Source: Ophioderma brevispina
Lineage: Eukaryota; Echinodermata; Ophiuroidea; Amphilepidida; Ophiodermatidae
Length of the DNA: 64,000 nucleotides
Reading direction: 5' to 3'
NCBI GenBank assembly: GCA_023653785.1
Contig: JAMKCH010051426.1
Coordinates: 1 to 64,000, forward strand
Under the pieces are notes generated by a model that was not told where the DNA came from, searched no databases, and worked only from the letters and a program-made list of their open reading frames with translations. Position 1 is the stretch's first letter. Each line of letters begins with the position of its first letter. This document shows, piece after piece, positions 22,696-34,813 of this stretch. Both the position numbers and the translations under genes were made by a program.

Positions 22696-24727
22696 CATGG
22701 TTGACCGAGTACCACCACCAATTTTCCGGAAAGTTTTTTCCAATACTTGGTGTGGAATCAACTTTTGTGTGAGTATAATCCCAATTACTAAGTTTTCGAG
22801 CTGTTTTAGGTTAAAATAGCTTTAGTATTTGCCAAACTGTTTTGTGCATCGAGCAAAGATCTAATTTTCCTGCATTTTTCACCAGACTCGAAAATGGGTT
22901 AAAATTTTATTAAAAAATAAAAAGGGGCATTTTTTTGCAGTTTTTGTAGGTGTTAGCATATAAGGGAACTACGGATGTTTCCTGTGGCGTCTTGCGCGTG
23001 CTTTGTGCATCACCACGAAAATTGATTATATATAACAACAGGTCCTTATTTTTGTATTTAAAAAGTATAGGTCCTTTGTGTACCCTGTTATTTTTTTAAC
23101 GTTAACGGTTGTTATTCACTGGACGGTGGTTAATCATGTACGGCCCGTCCCCTGGCAAACCTAGTAATAACATAAACTGGTAATGAACAAGTCATGTGGC
23201 TTGCATGCGTACTTTGAAAAGTGTCCCGTCGTGTGAAATCGATAATCATTTTGTCGCACAAAAGAAAACGGGGCAGTTAATTGGTACTACTGGATAAACA
23301 GTGAAAAGAGCAGCAGGAAAATATCTTTATCAGGAGATGTTCGCTCTAGCTGCAAGGAGAAGTTCTCTCGCCCGAAAGCGATATATATAAATGGTCTCTC
23401 GTCTTAGGGCAATTCGTAATGGGAAGGGCGCCTTATGATAACTGAAATAATAAAACACTCTTAAAATATAAATGTATTATTGGAACAATTGAAATTTTTC
23501 ACAAGGGTTTTTTTGTAATCTACTACTTGTATACATTGACAATATTTTACATTATTTTTTCTCCACTTTGTTCCCCTTTAAGGGCCATTCTTTTTGGGGC
23601 ATACCTAAACTGATGAACATAACAATACGAGTTCTCTGAAAATGAAAAACTTTGTCTTTACCGATAACACATTTTTTTCTCCTTCTTTGACCTCCATTCT
23701 GGAACAATTCTGGGGTACGCGCACGGGTGAAAATCCCATTGTGACATGATCTGAAGGCAAATTTGTAAATTGAGTTAATGATCTCCCCATACTCCCCCCC
23801 CACTTTATAATTGGGTAATATCTTGGTGGTAATGTTGGTGCCTTTGGATCTTGGTAGATTATATAGCATAATCCCAGGACAAAATGGGGGCCAGTGCGTT
23901 GCAGGCATTTTAACAAATCGAATATAAAAAAAGACCATGGAGAAAATTCAGCCTGTGCCCACCACCTACTTCACTGTCCAAAACAACAGAAACTTCTTTC
24001 TTGGATACATTCCTTTAAGAAATTTACTGGTCTTGTAGATGATTGTCCAAAACTTACAAAAACCTCATTGGACTAATCTTTAAGAGGCCTGTTTTGTCTC
24101 CATACCTTGACTTCAAATCTTGCAAAAACCTCATGAATCCATCCTTTAGGAAGTGTCCGTACTTTTCTCTTACTTTACCAACTAACATTAAGGAAGCAAT
24201 TTGGACACAACCCGTTAAGGAATAGAACAATAGTTGAAATGATTCAAATGTAACATCTCGTCAAGCACCCGATCGAAAATGACAGTTGGTTACAGACACA
24301 GGCGACCTCAGGGAGGTCTAGAGGAACGAACGTAGAGTTCAGTGGGGGTTTTGATTAACACGATGTCATCCCCATCCACTATTCAATTAGCACTAACAAG
24401 CCCCCTAATTTGCGGCAAATTAAACACAGTCCTTTTTAAAATTAGTTTTACACAATTCCCTTAATTTTGGCCCGATCCTGTGTCCCTGTCAAAGCTTGAC
24501 ATTGCTTGGCTTGATTACGTAACACATTCTTTTTGGTTTGCGAGTGCCAACGTTGATATGAATCCTGCCTTTATCCAACATTAGCGCATAGCCAATTGGG
24601 ACCAGTGTTGCGTGATGTTATTATCTGTTTGCTTTTAAGCTGACAAGGTGTGGATCCGGCCTTGACGGATGGGTTTATTTTCTTCACTTGCAGATTAAGA
24701 AGTATTGTTTTTTGTTGGTATTGGTAA

Positions 24728-25012
24728 TTGTGGTCCTGTCCGTGGAAAGAACTAAAGGGATCATTGTTTTTTTTTTTTTTGGTTTGCAATGGGAAATTGC
24801 AAAAGGGTGGGGGTACATTTGATGAAAATCCTTGCAAAGGTAGTGTTCAACAATTTAAGAATGATCATGGTTTACACAGCATAAATTGTGAGGGGCCAGC
24901 CCCAGCTAAGCATACTACATGGTGTAAACTTGATATTGGGTGGAAGTTGATTAATGGTCTTAATACTAAAGTAGAAGCCACCATTCCTTCACATCTAAGT
25001 GTGTATTTTTAA
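24728..25012 (+). other. Open frame, possible coding remnant
   Basis: 94 codons to a stop. The second half (DENPCKGSVQQFKNDHGLHS ... KLDIGWKLINGLNTKVEATI) looks protein-like; the start is a poly-T-derived run of phenylalanines. No convincing acceptor lies before it and no family is recognised. It could be a fragment of an old transposon ORF. Confidence 0.2.
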
Positions 25013-25386
25013 GATGTAGTTCCTTTCCCTGGCATACCACACACACCACTGGCTCCATGATTGGACATAGTGGCCCTGTGACCCAATCGCTGATGCTGAG
25101 TGGCTCAATTGCACGATCAGTTCTAATTTCGCTAGCCCGGGCTTCCGGCTGGACCAAATGAGCAGACTACGTTTTAAAAAGGAATTGTGCCTACATATAT
25201 AGTGTTAAATATGTTGTGGAAGTGTGCACTGCTCTGTTAAAGTATGATTACATACCTGTAGGCCCAAGCCCAATACTCACCAAATTAACAGGATCGTTTT
25301 AAAAAAGGTGTGTACTGTTGGACAACCGTGTCTCCACACCCCATCAATAGGAGATGTTGGTATCAAGATATGGTGTATTAGTCCTC

Positions 25387-25956
25387 AGGAAGATTAGCAC
25401 CAATAATGTGAGAAAATGAAAATGTGAAAATGTGCTTTTAACTTATAAGTCCGGGATAAGCGTGTTTAATAATATCCATCTAACTGCTGTAATGTAGAAG
25501 TGCAAACCACAAATATTGAAAAAAAAATGAAGTATTTGAGGTGAATTTGTCATATCGTCTCCTGTAAAAGGACATCTCAGCGATGGCGTCTCAAATCTAC
25601 ACTAAACAACTTATTGTGGTTTACAAAAAAACCATACGGATAAACAAAAAATCAATATGTTTGTGTTTGAGTGTCCAACCTGTGTCCGATCATGTATGCA
25701 CAATTCATGCATAAATCTGAAATTTTCACCTGGAAAGGCTTTCTTATCTCAAGTTTTGGAATTTTGGAGAATGCACATATAGAAATTACAGAATAGATAA
25801 AAGTACGTCTTGTCTTTAGATCCAAACACGATTTTCCAGCCAACCACTTGCAGGTTATGTTCGCATGTCCATGCCAGTAACAAAATACAAAAATATGATT
25901 TTTGATGATTTTGACAGGTTTCATCAGATTAGCAAATCCGCTGCTTATCCCTTTAA
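25387..25956 (-). mobile_element. TTAA-flanked MITE, family B, near full-length copy
   Basis: Reverse-orientation counterpart of 32908-33447. Shared stretches in order include ATTAGCACCAATAATGTGAG, AACCACAAATATTG, CCAACCACTTGCAGGTTATG and ATTAGCAAATCCGCTGCTTA, ending at CCTTTAA. The left inverted end is degenerate. The right end lies ten bases before a hAT-like element at 25967. Confidence 0.65.
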
Positions 25957-25966
25957 ACCCAGTAAA

Positions 25967-26198
25967 CAGTGGCATAGCCCGGTGGGCAAATGGTTGGGCA
26001 GAGTTTTTGCCCCCCCTCTGAAAAAATCTGGAGAGGAAATTGGGAAATAAAACCCGGATATTCATTTTAAAAACCAGCCCTTGTCAGATTCTTTTGCCCT
26101 GCAACCGGGAAATTTTTTTTTTTAATTAAACTTTGCTTTATTCAAAATTGTGAATTTGCCCCCTCTGAACCACCTTGCTGGCTACGCGCCTGCCAGTG
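25967..26198. mobile_element. hAT-like MITE
   Basis: Ends CAGTGGCATAGCCCGG and CTGGCTACGCGCCTGCCAGTG-type are inverted relatives of the common CAGTGGCGTAGCCAG terminus of non-autonomous hAT elements. The interior has a CCCCCCTCTG block and a poly-T run. No clear 8-base target duplication is visible. Family call rests on the ends. Confidence 0.45.
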
Positions 26199-26199
26199 A

Positions 26200-27239
26200 A
26201 CTTTATGGCCTGGAAAAGTATTTTCCTTTTGATGTTTATGGACTAAATTTCCAAAATTTTGGGAAGCCACAGTTGCTCATTCACCCACACACCCACACAC
26301 TGTCCTATGGGCTGAATTTGGTACACATTTTTTTGCTTCTAACTAGCAACATTGGACTAATTTAACCTAAATTTGGTAATTGGGTGTGTTTTGGTGATGT
26401 TTTCCATGTGTAAAAGAAAATACATATTAAAGTTGGACCATGATCAAGTCACCATCTTTCAAAGAATGGGTCTTTTTTCTAAAATGGATATTTTCCCCGC
26501 ACATTTATAAGGAGTTCTACGCTTTTGAGACTATGAATTGCAAATAATGCCAATTTTATATATATTTTCCAGTCAATATTTAAAAAATAAAGCATACATT
26601 TCTAGAACTGACATTTTATATATTGTAGCTTCCTTAGTTGTGCTTACTATTTAAAAAAATCTTAGTGTTTTTGAAACCTAGTTGCAAAGATTAGCAAGCA
26701 CCCTGATTTGGGAGTCGATAAAACCGATTTTATCCACCCTGTAGATAAAGTAACTGGCACCGCCCTTTACCATTGATCATAAAACTAATTACGCACTCCC
26801 TTGGCTCATTTACCTAGTGGTGGAATCTACCAGTGAATCACTCACGCAGAGCGGAACAGGAAGTTTTAATCCGCTAAGCCGAGGGGGAGATATCGTGGTG
26901 AGGGTGGATATTGACAACCGTATCCCCTCAAATCATATGTTAACTCCTTTCGGCTGTTTGTACTATCACTGGTTTAATGTGCATATGTCATCAATCACAG
27001 ACTAGGGGCGAAGAACCTTAACATTTAGTGAATATTGCACAGGAAATGTAGGCATGTATGGCCATTATTCAGTTTTAGTTAAATATCTACAGTGTTTTCC
27101 TATAAAGTAGGACTTCTTCTGGGAATAATTTAGTGAAATGTAAAGTTAGATAGTATTTTAGTCATGTGAAGGATGAATCAATAACAATATCCAATTTGTG
27201 AACCCTTTTTGGGGGTCAGGAAACTTCTTCTCGTCCAGG
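26200..27239. other. No gene recognised
   Basis: AT-rich DNA with a CACACCCACACAC patch near 26286. The 62-codon frame at 26817-27005 lacks splice context and motifs. Confidence 0.4.
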
Positions 27240-27421
27240 TAGAATTTCGGTGCAGAGTGCGAGAATCATCTTGATTCTCACAAATGAATTTTGCGGGAAA
27301 TCATCTAATTCGCTACTGTTTTAATTCTAAAGTTTGACGAGAATCACCATTTCTTCACGCAAATCATTTACGAGAATCTTTGCGAGAATCGATTCTTCGG
27401 ATTCTCGCCCCGGAAATTCTA
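27240..27421. mobile_element. Short inverted-repeat element rich in GAGAATC
   Basis: Ends TAGAATTTCGG and CCGGAAATTCTA are inverted. The motif GAGAATC or its complement GATTCTC occurs repeatedly in 182 bases. Likely a small foldback MITE; class unknown. Confidence 0.5.
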
Positions 27422-27647
27422 GCCTGTCGTCTCCCTGTTTCCCTCTCTTCTAGTTAAAATCTCAATGTCCTTGGCACAGTTCCGTACCTGTTCCATGCAC
27501 AGTGGTATTTTAGAAATACACCCCTTGGTTTTGGGGTATGATATGATACCCAGATTACACAAGGCCGTCATGTCAATATATGTACAAGTACATACAACCC
27601 ACTAAACTGTGTCCTTGGTGGATTAGCCTATTGTAACTCATATGGAT

Positions 27648-27850
27648 GGTTTCCCCGTCCTCCCCCTCTGTCCTCTTTTTCTTTCCACCTTTACTTCTTC
27701 GTCTCCTTCTGGCCCTCTTTTTCTTTAGTATTTGTCTTCTCCTTTTTCCCTTTTTTATTCTTCCCTCATTTCCCTCTTCTCCGCTCTCTTTTTTGCCTTT
27801 CTCTCTCCTGCCTCTTTCCCTCCATTTTTTCGTCCCCTTCCTGATTTTTT
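27648..27850. repeat. Long polypyrimidine tract
   Basis: About 200 bases almost entirely C and T on the plus strand, built of TCCCTCTT-like pieces. It creates meaningless open frames on both strands. Such tracts can form triplex-prone DNA, but nothing shows a function here. Confidence 0.8.
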
Positions 27851-27906
27851 GTCTGGTGGGAGCTTCCCACTGTATGATGCGTGCAAAGGCTAAGTACATA
27901 AAGTAG

Positions 27907-29411
27907 GCCCATAATATAAAAGTGACTCTAAAACAAATTTTAAAAAAATTTGGATCTTGGAAGGCACATTGAGTTTAACATCTTTGCAGGATAAGTTTCA
28001 AATATCATGGGTCACTAAAGTGCATTTCCCTTCTCTTCATTGTCCCCTTCCCAGATGGTGGGGAGTGATTAGCGTTTCCGATCCAGCAACTATCCCATGA
28101 TCTTCCGTACCAAGCTCTGATGGAAAGAGTGGATTTGGGTTTGGGCGGTAACAAATCTTTAACAGAAGGGAAACATGACTTGGGAAAAAAAGTACAATTG
28201 AGAATGTCACTCTGGTTGTATATAGGCAGTGAGAAGTGAGAAGAATTGTATATAAACATCGCTAGCTAAAGGGTTGCACGAGAAGTGAGATTTTGAGGCA
28301 ACCAAATATGTGTCATAATAGTTATTTAATAACTATTCAAGCCCGATGTATAATACACTTGCGGCCCGAGGCTTAGAGAGGATGGATGGAAATTTGACCC
28401 TGAATTTTTTATGGAATAGCGAAAGAAGTTATATAGAGAGATGGATTTTGAGGAGGTGGGTGGGGGAGGGGTGGGGTTTTTGCGGAGAGTTGAATTTTGT
28501 TCAACTCTAGGCTGCCGATATCGCAGCCGCGAAAATTCTCTGATTGGCTGTTCTTGGAACCAAGGTCGGGCGATGACCTCATGAAAACCAGCTGAACCTG
28601 CTCTTAAAAATCTCCCTATCAGCCCAATAATCAACAACAATCTCATCCAATGAAGTAGGGACATAATTTAACTGCCCAAATTATTAAAAGCTGTGAATGT
28701 AGTATCCCATGAGCATATTCTTTTTAAGGGATATCGGAAAGAGTGTTTTTGGCGGTGGGGGGGTTAGTAACGAAATATTTTGTTTTACCCACCTGATTCT
28801 ATTCTGAGCTCCGCATCCTACCGTGGCAGGCGGGCCAACCCCGTGTACAAATGAGTAGCTACTGGTCTCATCAAATTTAAACTATATTATCAATGATATA
28901 AGTCATGCAAAATCTTTGAAGATGTGTGAAACAAATGGTAAAACAATACAAAATAGTCCAGAACATGTACTTTATGTGCCAAGAATTCAAATGCATATTG
29001 GCAACATCAGTCCTATATCATTTGATCAACAGGCCCGGATAACTAATTGTAATATAACTTTAACCTAGTTCGTAACTACTATCCCTCTATTGAGTCTTCT
29101 TCTTAGCGTATCCCAAGTCATTGGTAATGGCTTGTGGTGGTGTCAGTTGCTAGATCTCATTCGGAAAATCAAGAACTATATCGTCAAAATATGGAACGGT
29201 ATGAGTCAATAATTTCGTCTCTAAATTGTTATCAAAATTGTCAACGGGCAACATTAGCTTGTCAACAAAATAATACAGCACCGACGTCCCTCGCGATGAG
29301 ACATTTATATCAGCTCGGAGTTTACATGACTTTTATTTAATCGCTCGCTTTTTGCGATGTAAAATTTCATCGCAGCATCGCGCGAGAAGCGAAGTGGAGT
29401 AACATCGGGTT
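27907..29411. other. No gene recognised
   Basis: Short frames only. The AT-rich frame at 29134-29340 (68 codons, QELYRQNMERYESI inside) is protein-like, but has no splice context and no recognised family. Confidence 0.35.
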
Positions 29412-29703
29412 TTAGGCACTCAATAGATTTCTTACCTTGTATTATGTTACAGAAATGCCTTAACATAAGAGAAAAAAGGTGATTGTGATTTGCTTCTAAT
29501 TTAATATTGTCATGTTCAAAAGACTGGAATTTGTATTTGCTGCGAATTAGCAAATTCACAATTTTTGTACCAAAGAAACATTTCTCAGCTAATCCCTTTC
29601 GGATGGGATATTTTTGATGGAGAGCTTTACAATCAGGGCAAAATCAAATTTTTCGATTATTTTAGGGACACCTGATATGTGAAATCTCTCGTTACACCTT
29701 TAA
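29412..29703 (-). mobile_element. TTAA-flanked MITE, family D, truncated copy
   Basis: Inverted copy of 16910-17230. It retains the CTCTCGTTACACCTTTAA end at 29686-29703 and shares CACTCAATAGATTTCTTACC near 29417. The opposite terminus is missing. Confidence 0.6.
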
Positions 29704-30740
29704 ACTGATTCCATAAATGATCTGTGATTTAAATAACATGAACCGTATCCTTAAATGCGAAGATCAGCTAGCTTTGTTTCTTATCTTTGTATGTATTGAA
29801 ACACTGTACTATAGTAATTGTGGTTTACCAATTAGAATGAGTTATACCATTTTACAAAACATTCCTAGTTTAATTTATCCCAAAATGGTTTGCATAGTGT
29901 CCAATCAGTTGAATGCAAGGATCTGGGTTTAACTTTTATTTCTTTGTATTGAAAATATCTGCACTACAAATCAATTTTTGTAAGCAATGAGAAGTAAGAT
30001 ACTGTTGTACAAAACAGTCCTTGTTTAATCTACCCATTAAATGACCAACCCAAATACAAAATTCCTCCTAAAATAGCTGAAATTTGGTTATATTGGTACT
30101 GCCGCTTAAAGGTACCATTGTACAAACTATCCTACAGTTATAACGCCAATAAATCGTGGCCAGCGTGGAACACTTGGTATGCATGTCGCAATGCAATAAT
30201 ATATGGGCGTATTGCGCATCCCCTAAAATGAGATGCAAGCAATGTTGCTGTGTCCTTATGCTGAACGCTTTTTACACCCGACAGGTATCTAATGCGCTGG
30301 CCATGATTCTTCTACGGAAACTGTAGTTTTAATTTATCCATATTGCTCTGTGATTTAAAATACATGTGATCTACATCCAATACTGTAAAACTAATTCAGC
30401 CTTGCACAATTAAGAAATCTGTACAGTATCACTTTGTTAAAATTGTTACTACATTATTGTTTTGTAACTGGGACTGTATCTTTTATGTTTTCCACCAATC
30501 GTGTGTAGAAATGTACAGTGCAAGATTTGATTGGTAAAACAACAACATGTTTGCAAGTCATTTTGTGCCCAAAGTGGTGTTTGCAGGGAATTCTTGGGAT
30601 TTTGGCCCGAATCCATGCTCCAGGAGCATATATTTTTCAACTCGTCTCATAGGGGCGATCTTTCATTATTATGTGTGCGCTTTATTTTTTCCGTTAATGT
30701 TTATATTGAAGTATTACAAAAGAACGACTTACTGCCGGCT

Positions 30741-30815
30741 CGGATTGCGTGGCGTGGTTCTGTGGGCGCTCGTCTTGTTATCTAACGGTCGTGGGTTCGA
30801 ATCCCACTCCAGGAT
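30741..30815 (+). other. tRNA-like sequence, probably a SINE head
   Basis: A-box-like GGTTCTGTGGGCGC followed by CTCGTCTTGTTATCTAACGG and a good T arm with B box GTGGGTTCGAATCCCAC. The 5' acceptor strand does not pair with CTCCAGGA at the 3' side and no CCA or T-run terminator is evident, so this is best read as a tRNA-derived repeat, not a working tRNA gene. Confidence 0.5.
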
Positions 30816-31204
30816 CAAAATTTAGTTTATGATTTTATTTGTATTTTAGAGTTGAAGATTTGGAATCATAAAAACATCAAAGTTGTGGGATTGAAGTAGA
30901 AAAATATGAATAGCTGCCCTTTGAGACCTAATAAGACTGGCAGTGTCCTGGACATGATTTCGGGCCACAATCCTTCCGACGTGCGTTGCAGGCCAATTCC
31001 AGCAGGGTCTATTTGGATATTCTGTTATTAAATGGTTACAGATAAGTTGTGTGAATTTAACATAAATAATGTGGTCAACCACTGGAATATTACCTGGCTG
31101 AACTCTCAAAGGTCATTTTGGCAATTATTAGCTAAGAGCTGATTGTCAGAAACAACTAAGAATAAATTCCCCAGGCACAGCCCACAAGAGCATGTGTCCG
31201 AGGT

Positions 31205-31480
31205 TGGTACTTGAGTTAATCCCACCATACATCAGTTAGGAAATTTCACCCTCAATAGGTCAATGAATCTCACAAAATCCTATTTTTAAACACATGTAAA
31301 CCCTGACTTTTAACGCTCATTTTACCCACCAAGCATTATTACTATAGATTACTTTTAGCATGATCATGAAATGTTTTGTGAATCTTAAACGTTTTGAAAA
31401 CCTTTTATCCCTAATTACTGCCATTTTTTAGTACAGTACAATATAGGCACATTGCAATGCCTTTGGGATTGAATTCAAAC
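31205..31480. repeat. Dispersed repeat, family F
   Basis: Shares AATCCCACCATACATCAG, GAAATTTCACCCTCAATAG and AACCCTGACTTTTAACGCTC with 17640-17790 and 32340-32548. Ends not defined. No coding frame. Confidence 0.5.
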
Positions 31481-32339
31481 CCTGAGCATGTGTATTCCTG
31501 CAGGAATCACAATCAGGTTAAACACTACTAAACTAATTCACTTATAAATTTAGAAACACTGGAACTTTGAGAATGTTGTTCTTTCACCTTTAAAGCTCTC
31601 ACCAGGGGGGGGGGGGCGGCCAAGATAGCGTTGTTTTTGCCGTTCCCATAGGTTTAGCACGTAATCACGAAAACTTGACAAATATTCTAAAGTCGAAAAT
31701 ATGTTTAATATCAATATTTTTCCACTCAAGATCCGTTGGAGTTGAAGAATCAACTCCAGTGTAAGTATTTTTTTTGTATGAATATACGAGTACAAACGGG
31801 ATCCATTTTGAACGCTGGTTTTGAACTCTTACATGTTCAATCACAGGGTCACGCTATTTATAGCTGCGGACCAGTACCAGGCGCGCGGTAGCAGTTTAGC
31901 CTATGCAACCAACCGGTGAATGATTCGTTGACCTGCATGTAGCAACCTCTCATGTCCGGTCTTTAAAAACGATTGATGATAGTTTTGCAGCACAGCACAA
32001 TTATGCACCACCGACTAAAGCAAGGCAATTTAGATCGGTCGCGACTCCGTACGGGAATTCCCACTCGCCACTCACTGATCTATTATAAACGCGCACAGTG
32101 TGACTTCACTGTTCAGGCTCGTCAAATGACTCGTTCGGCAGTTTTGCGCTATGAATGAAGCTGTCCGCAACCGCCTGGCTCTTCACAGAGGAAATACCAC
32201 AAGATCATGCCAAAGTATACCCAAATCACCAAATGACCAAGCTTTCACGTATGACCCAGGCACATTTATTCAGCTATGAATCCCTAAACATAGAGTACAT
32301 GTATGTCAAAATGCCCAGCACAAGATGCTCTATAGTCAG

Positions 32340-32548
32340 TATGACTGATAGCAGAGGGTGTTTTCAGTCAATCCCACAATGCTCCAGTTTTGAGAAATTT
32401 CACCTCAACAAGGTCATCTGATCCCACAAAAATCCTATTCTTAACATAAAAAAATCCAAACTTTACACTCATTTTAGCCCACAAAAGTGCTAGTACTTAT
32501 GAGTTTTTAGCAAGATTATGAAATGTCTTGTGGTTCTTAAACTTCTTG
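32340..32548. repeat. Dispersed repeat, family F
   Basis: GCAGAGGGTGTTTTCAGTC, GAGAAATTTCACCTCAACA, AGGTCATCTGATCCCACAA and AAGTGCTAGTACTTATGAG are shared with 17640-17790. It is followed directly by family A at 32554. Confidence 0.5.
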
Positions 32549-32553
32549 AATAC

Positions 32554-32911
32554 TTAAAGAGACATGAGGAGATTTCCAGAAAGAAGTGCCCCCAATTTTT
32601 CTCGTACCTAGGTTTTTTACATATTTGGAATGCTTACCAATTTATTAGATCACACCTGAAGTGAATAAGCCGAATACGCCGTCTTGATGTAATAAGATGA
32701 TGATTTAGTAGTTTCTGTTGTGCACGACAGAAAGTCAAAGCATGGTTTTCTATGGGGAACGATTACGATAGCAGGCAAGTTCAAAACAAGGTTTGCGGTT
32801 TTCTTTTGCACCTGTTTGTCCAAAAAACGTTCTCGGTAGGTGGTCTTCAACCGATCCAGTGAAATTTGAGAGAAATTCATATTCTAAAAAAATCTCCTCC
32901 GGTCACTTTAA
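32554..32911 (+). mobile_element. TTAA-flanked MITE, family A (copy 1)
   Basis: Inverted ends TTAAAGAGACATGAGGAGAT and its degenerate complement AAATCTCCTCCGGTCACTTTAA-type sit at TTAA sites. The 350-base body matches 47720-48085 (GAATGCTTACCAAT, GATTACGATAGCAGGCA, AATTTGAGAGAAATTCATAT). Its right TTAA is also the left TTAA of family B. Confidence 0.75.
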
Positions 32912-33447
32912 AGGGATTAGCAGCGATTTGCTAATCCGAAACATCAAAAAAATAATAAAAATTCATATTTTTATATTTTCTTTACTGGCATGGACATACA
33001 AACATAACCTGGAAGTGGTTGGCTTGAAATTTGTGTATTAAAGACAAGGCAGTACTTTTTATCTGATTCTGTAATTTCTATACGTGCATATCAAAATTAA
33101 TACTTTGAGACCAGTGAATATTACAGATTTTCAGTGTGATATTGTGCACCATGAACAATACAGTTTGTCCTCAAACACAAACATTATTGATCTTTGTTTA
33201 TTCTGTACTGTGTAAACCACAATCAGCTGTTTAGTGTAGATTTTGAGACCCTGTCGCTGTATGTCTATTTGTGAAAGACGGTATGACAAATTTCCTCAAA
33301 TACTTCATTTTTTTCACTATTTGGTGGTTTGTTTCTACATTAAAGCAGTTATATGGACTTGTACACACTTATCCCTGAATTTATAAGTTTAAAAAATGCA
33401 TTTCCACATTTTTCGATTTCTCGCATTATCGCTGCTAATCCCTTTAA
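32908..33447 (+). mobile_element. TTAA-flanked MITE, family B, full-length copy
   Basis: Ends TTAAAGGGATTAGCAGCGAT and ATCGCTGCTAATCCCTTTAA are perfect 20-base inverted repeats including the TTAA. The 540-base interior is non-coding. Reverse or partial relatives are at 25387-25956, 5440-5610 and 17227-17356. Confidence 0.8.
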
Positions 33448-33457
33448 ATCCCTAAGT

Positions 33458-33711
33458 ACTGACATGTGTTTTAGTACGTACAATATATTGTAATGCATTA
33501 TGGGATTGATCCAAAACACCCTCTGGACTGATAGTGAGCCAGTTGAGATGAAATTAATGAGTGTAGAGTAAGTTGCCTGTCCAAACTGACATGTGTTTTA
33601 GTACGTACAATATATTGTAATGCATTATGGGATTGATCCAAAACACCCTCTGGACTGATAGTGAGCCAGTTGAGATGAAATTAATGAGTGTAGAGTAAGT
33701 TGCCTGTCCAA
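33458..33711. repeat. Perfect tandem duplication of a 127-base unit
   Basis: 33458-33584 and 33585-33711 appear identical by eye. Each begins ACTGACATGTGTTTTAGTAC and ends TTGCCTGTCCAAA. The unit itself contains a family-F-like edge (GGGATTGATCCAAAACACCC). No divergence means it is either very recent or an assembly join artefact. Confidence 0.85.
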
Positions 33712-33951
33712 ATGCCCTTTAATTTGAGAAAACATGTATCCAGTCTACCATGTTAATCATGAGATCATCTTAATATAACTAGAGCATTTTCAGACATTTT
33801 AAAGCATTTTTCCAGATGCCATGCAAAAAATTAGTACACAGATTTGTGACCCTTATGGCAGCTTTTTTTCGCTAAAAAGGAGTTCAGATTATTTGGAAAT
33901 GATAGTGATGGTGCTGACATGTCACAAAATGCTGAATTTGTAATAAGCGAT

Positions 33952-34112
33952 TTCGATAATTCAGGCACTGCTGCACTACAATAAGCAACAACGATGTTCA
34001 TATCCCGATTGACCTCCATGTCCCATCCCAGAATCCTTGAATTTTATTGTGCTGAGATGGGTCACGGAGGTCAATCGGGATATGAACAACAATAGTGCCT
34101 GAATTATCGAAC
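33952..34112. mobile_element. Foldback element just upstream of the exon at 34220
   Basis: Left arm TTCGATAATTCAGGCACT...GTTCATATCCCGATTGACC (33952-34017) pairs with the right arm GGAGGTCAATCGGGATATGA...GTGCCTGAATTATCGAA (34065-34112). Arms of roughly 50-65 bases enclose a short loop. Confidence 0.7.
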
Positions 34113-34219
34113 TCCCGTATTATCCCTGATTAATCAAGTTGCAAAAACCTTATTGATATAGAGAGTCATGCACTCAAGATAACATTCCATTTAATATGCC
34201 TTTTCAATTTCTTATACAG

Positions 34220-34388
34220 TGACCACTGACGAGTTGAAGCGAGTGATCTATGCTGCCGACCCCAACAAGCTTGGTCCTGCTCTATCCGGCACCATCGCTA
34301 TGGGTCAAACGTACGATCCCAAGGCTGTGGCCAATGCGGCAGCTGCTGCTGAAGCACTGGGAGCGCCCCCTGTTGGAGTGACTTTGAA
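34220..34388 (+). CDS. Internal exon of an unidentified gene
   Basis: GC-richer, clearly coding-like segment with acceptor CTTATACAG before it and donor AAGTAAGT after it. Frame: TTDELKRVIYAADPNKLGP then ALSGTIAMGQTYDPKAVANA and ending ALGAPPVGVTL. It is alanine-rich, helical and soluble-looking. I do not recognise the family. It could be a 5' exon of the DNAI7 homologue downstream, but it does not resemble the part of human DNAI7 I can compare. If the next exon starts at the alternative acceptor (37717), phase is kept. Confidence 0.6.
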
Positions 34389-34672
34389 GTAAGTCAGAAG
34401 ATTCAAGGCATGAGGAGTTTCCAGTCCTTTTTAGCCTTTGAAAATTCCAGTAAATCTAATAAAACCAATAATATATGAATTTTTATCAGCAGCCAGCACT
34501 GCTCCATGGAACTCATGGAAGTTTTAAATTTTGTGAGAACTTTTATTTCATGTGACAGAAAATACAAAATCATGAATTTCTTCTTAGTAGATCTAATTTA
34601 CAAGGCAGATTTGGAACACATACTTTTCTTAGGTCAACTGTTAAGATAATATGAAAATCTCAACAATTATGT

Positions 34673-34813
34673 AATAAAATTGGATTGATTCAGCCCAAAT
34701 TTATTGGTCGAGCTATGAGTTGCAAAAATATTGGGCGAGACGCAGTCGAGCCCAATATTTTAAAACTTATAGCGAGACCAATAAATATTGGGTGCAAATC
34801 ATCCAATTTTATC
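34673..34813. mobile_element. Foldback element in a presumed intron
   Basis: AATAAAATTGGATTGATTC and TTTATTGGTC...CAAAAATATTGGGC on the left pair with GCCCAATATTTTAAAAC...GACCAATAAA and ATCCAATTTTAT on the right. Arms are about 60 bases. A second small hairpin (CCGATATTATCGCGTATCGG) follows at about 34831. Confidence 0.6.

Larger units (their letters stand above)
19000..25386. other. Gene-poor stretch, no gene recognised
   Basis: 6.4 kb without a convincing exon. Small items inside: a GC-richer block near 20560-20760 between weak inverted ends (AACAAGTGG and CCACTTGT); a stretch near 20985-21060 (GGCGGCCAAAAATCCTAATT) related to 58134-58240; a perfect short palindrome at 22660-22695. The frames at 23552-23938 (minus) and 24043-24225 (plus) have no recognised motif. 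Confidence 0.4.

Noticed and set aside
27573..27906. Overlapping frames of 86 codons (plus) and 108 codons (minus)
   Set aside because: Both arise from a polypyrimidine tract and are low-complexity strings.
30741..30815. Functional tRNA gene
   Set aside because: The acceptor strands do not pair and the anticodon arm is irregular; only the T arm is convincing.
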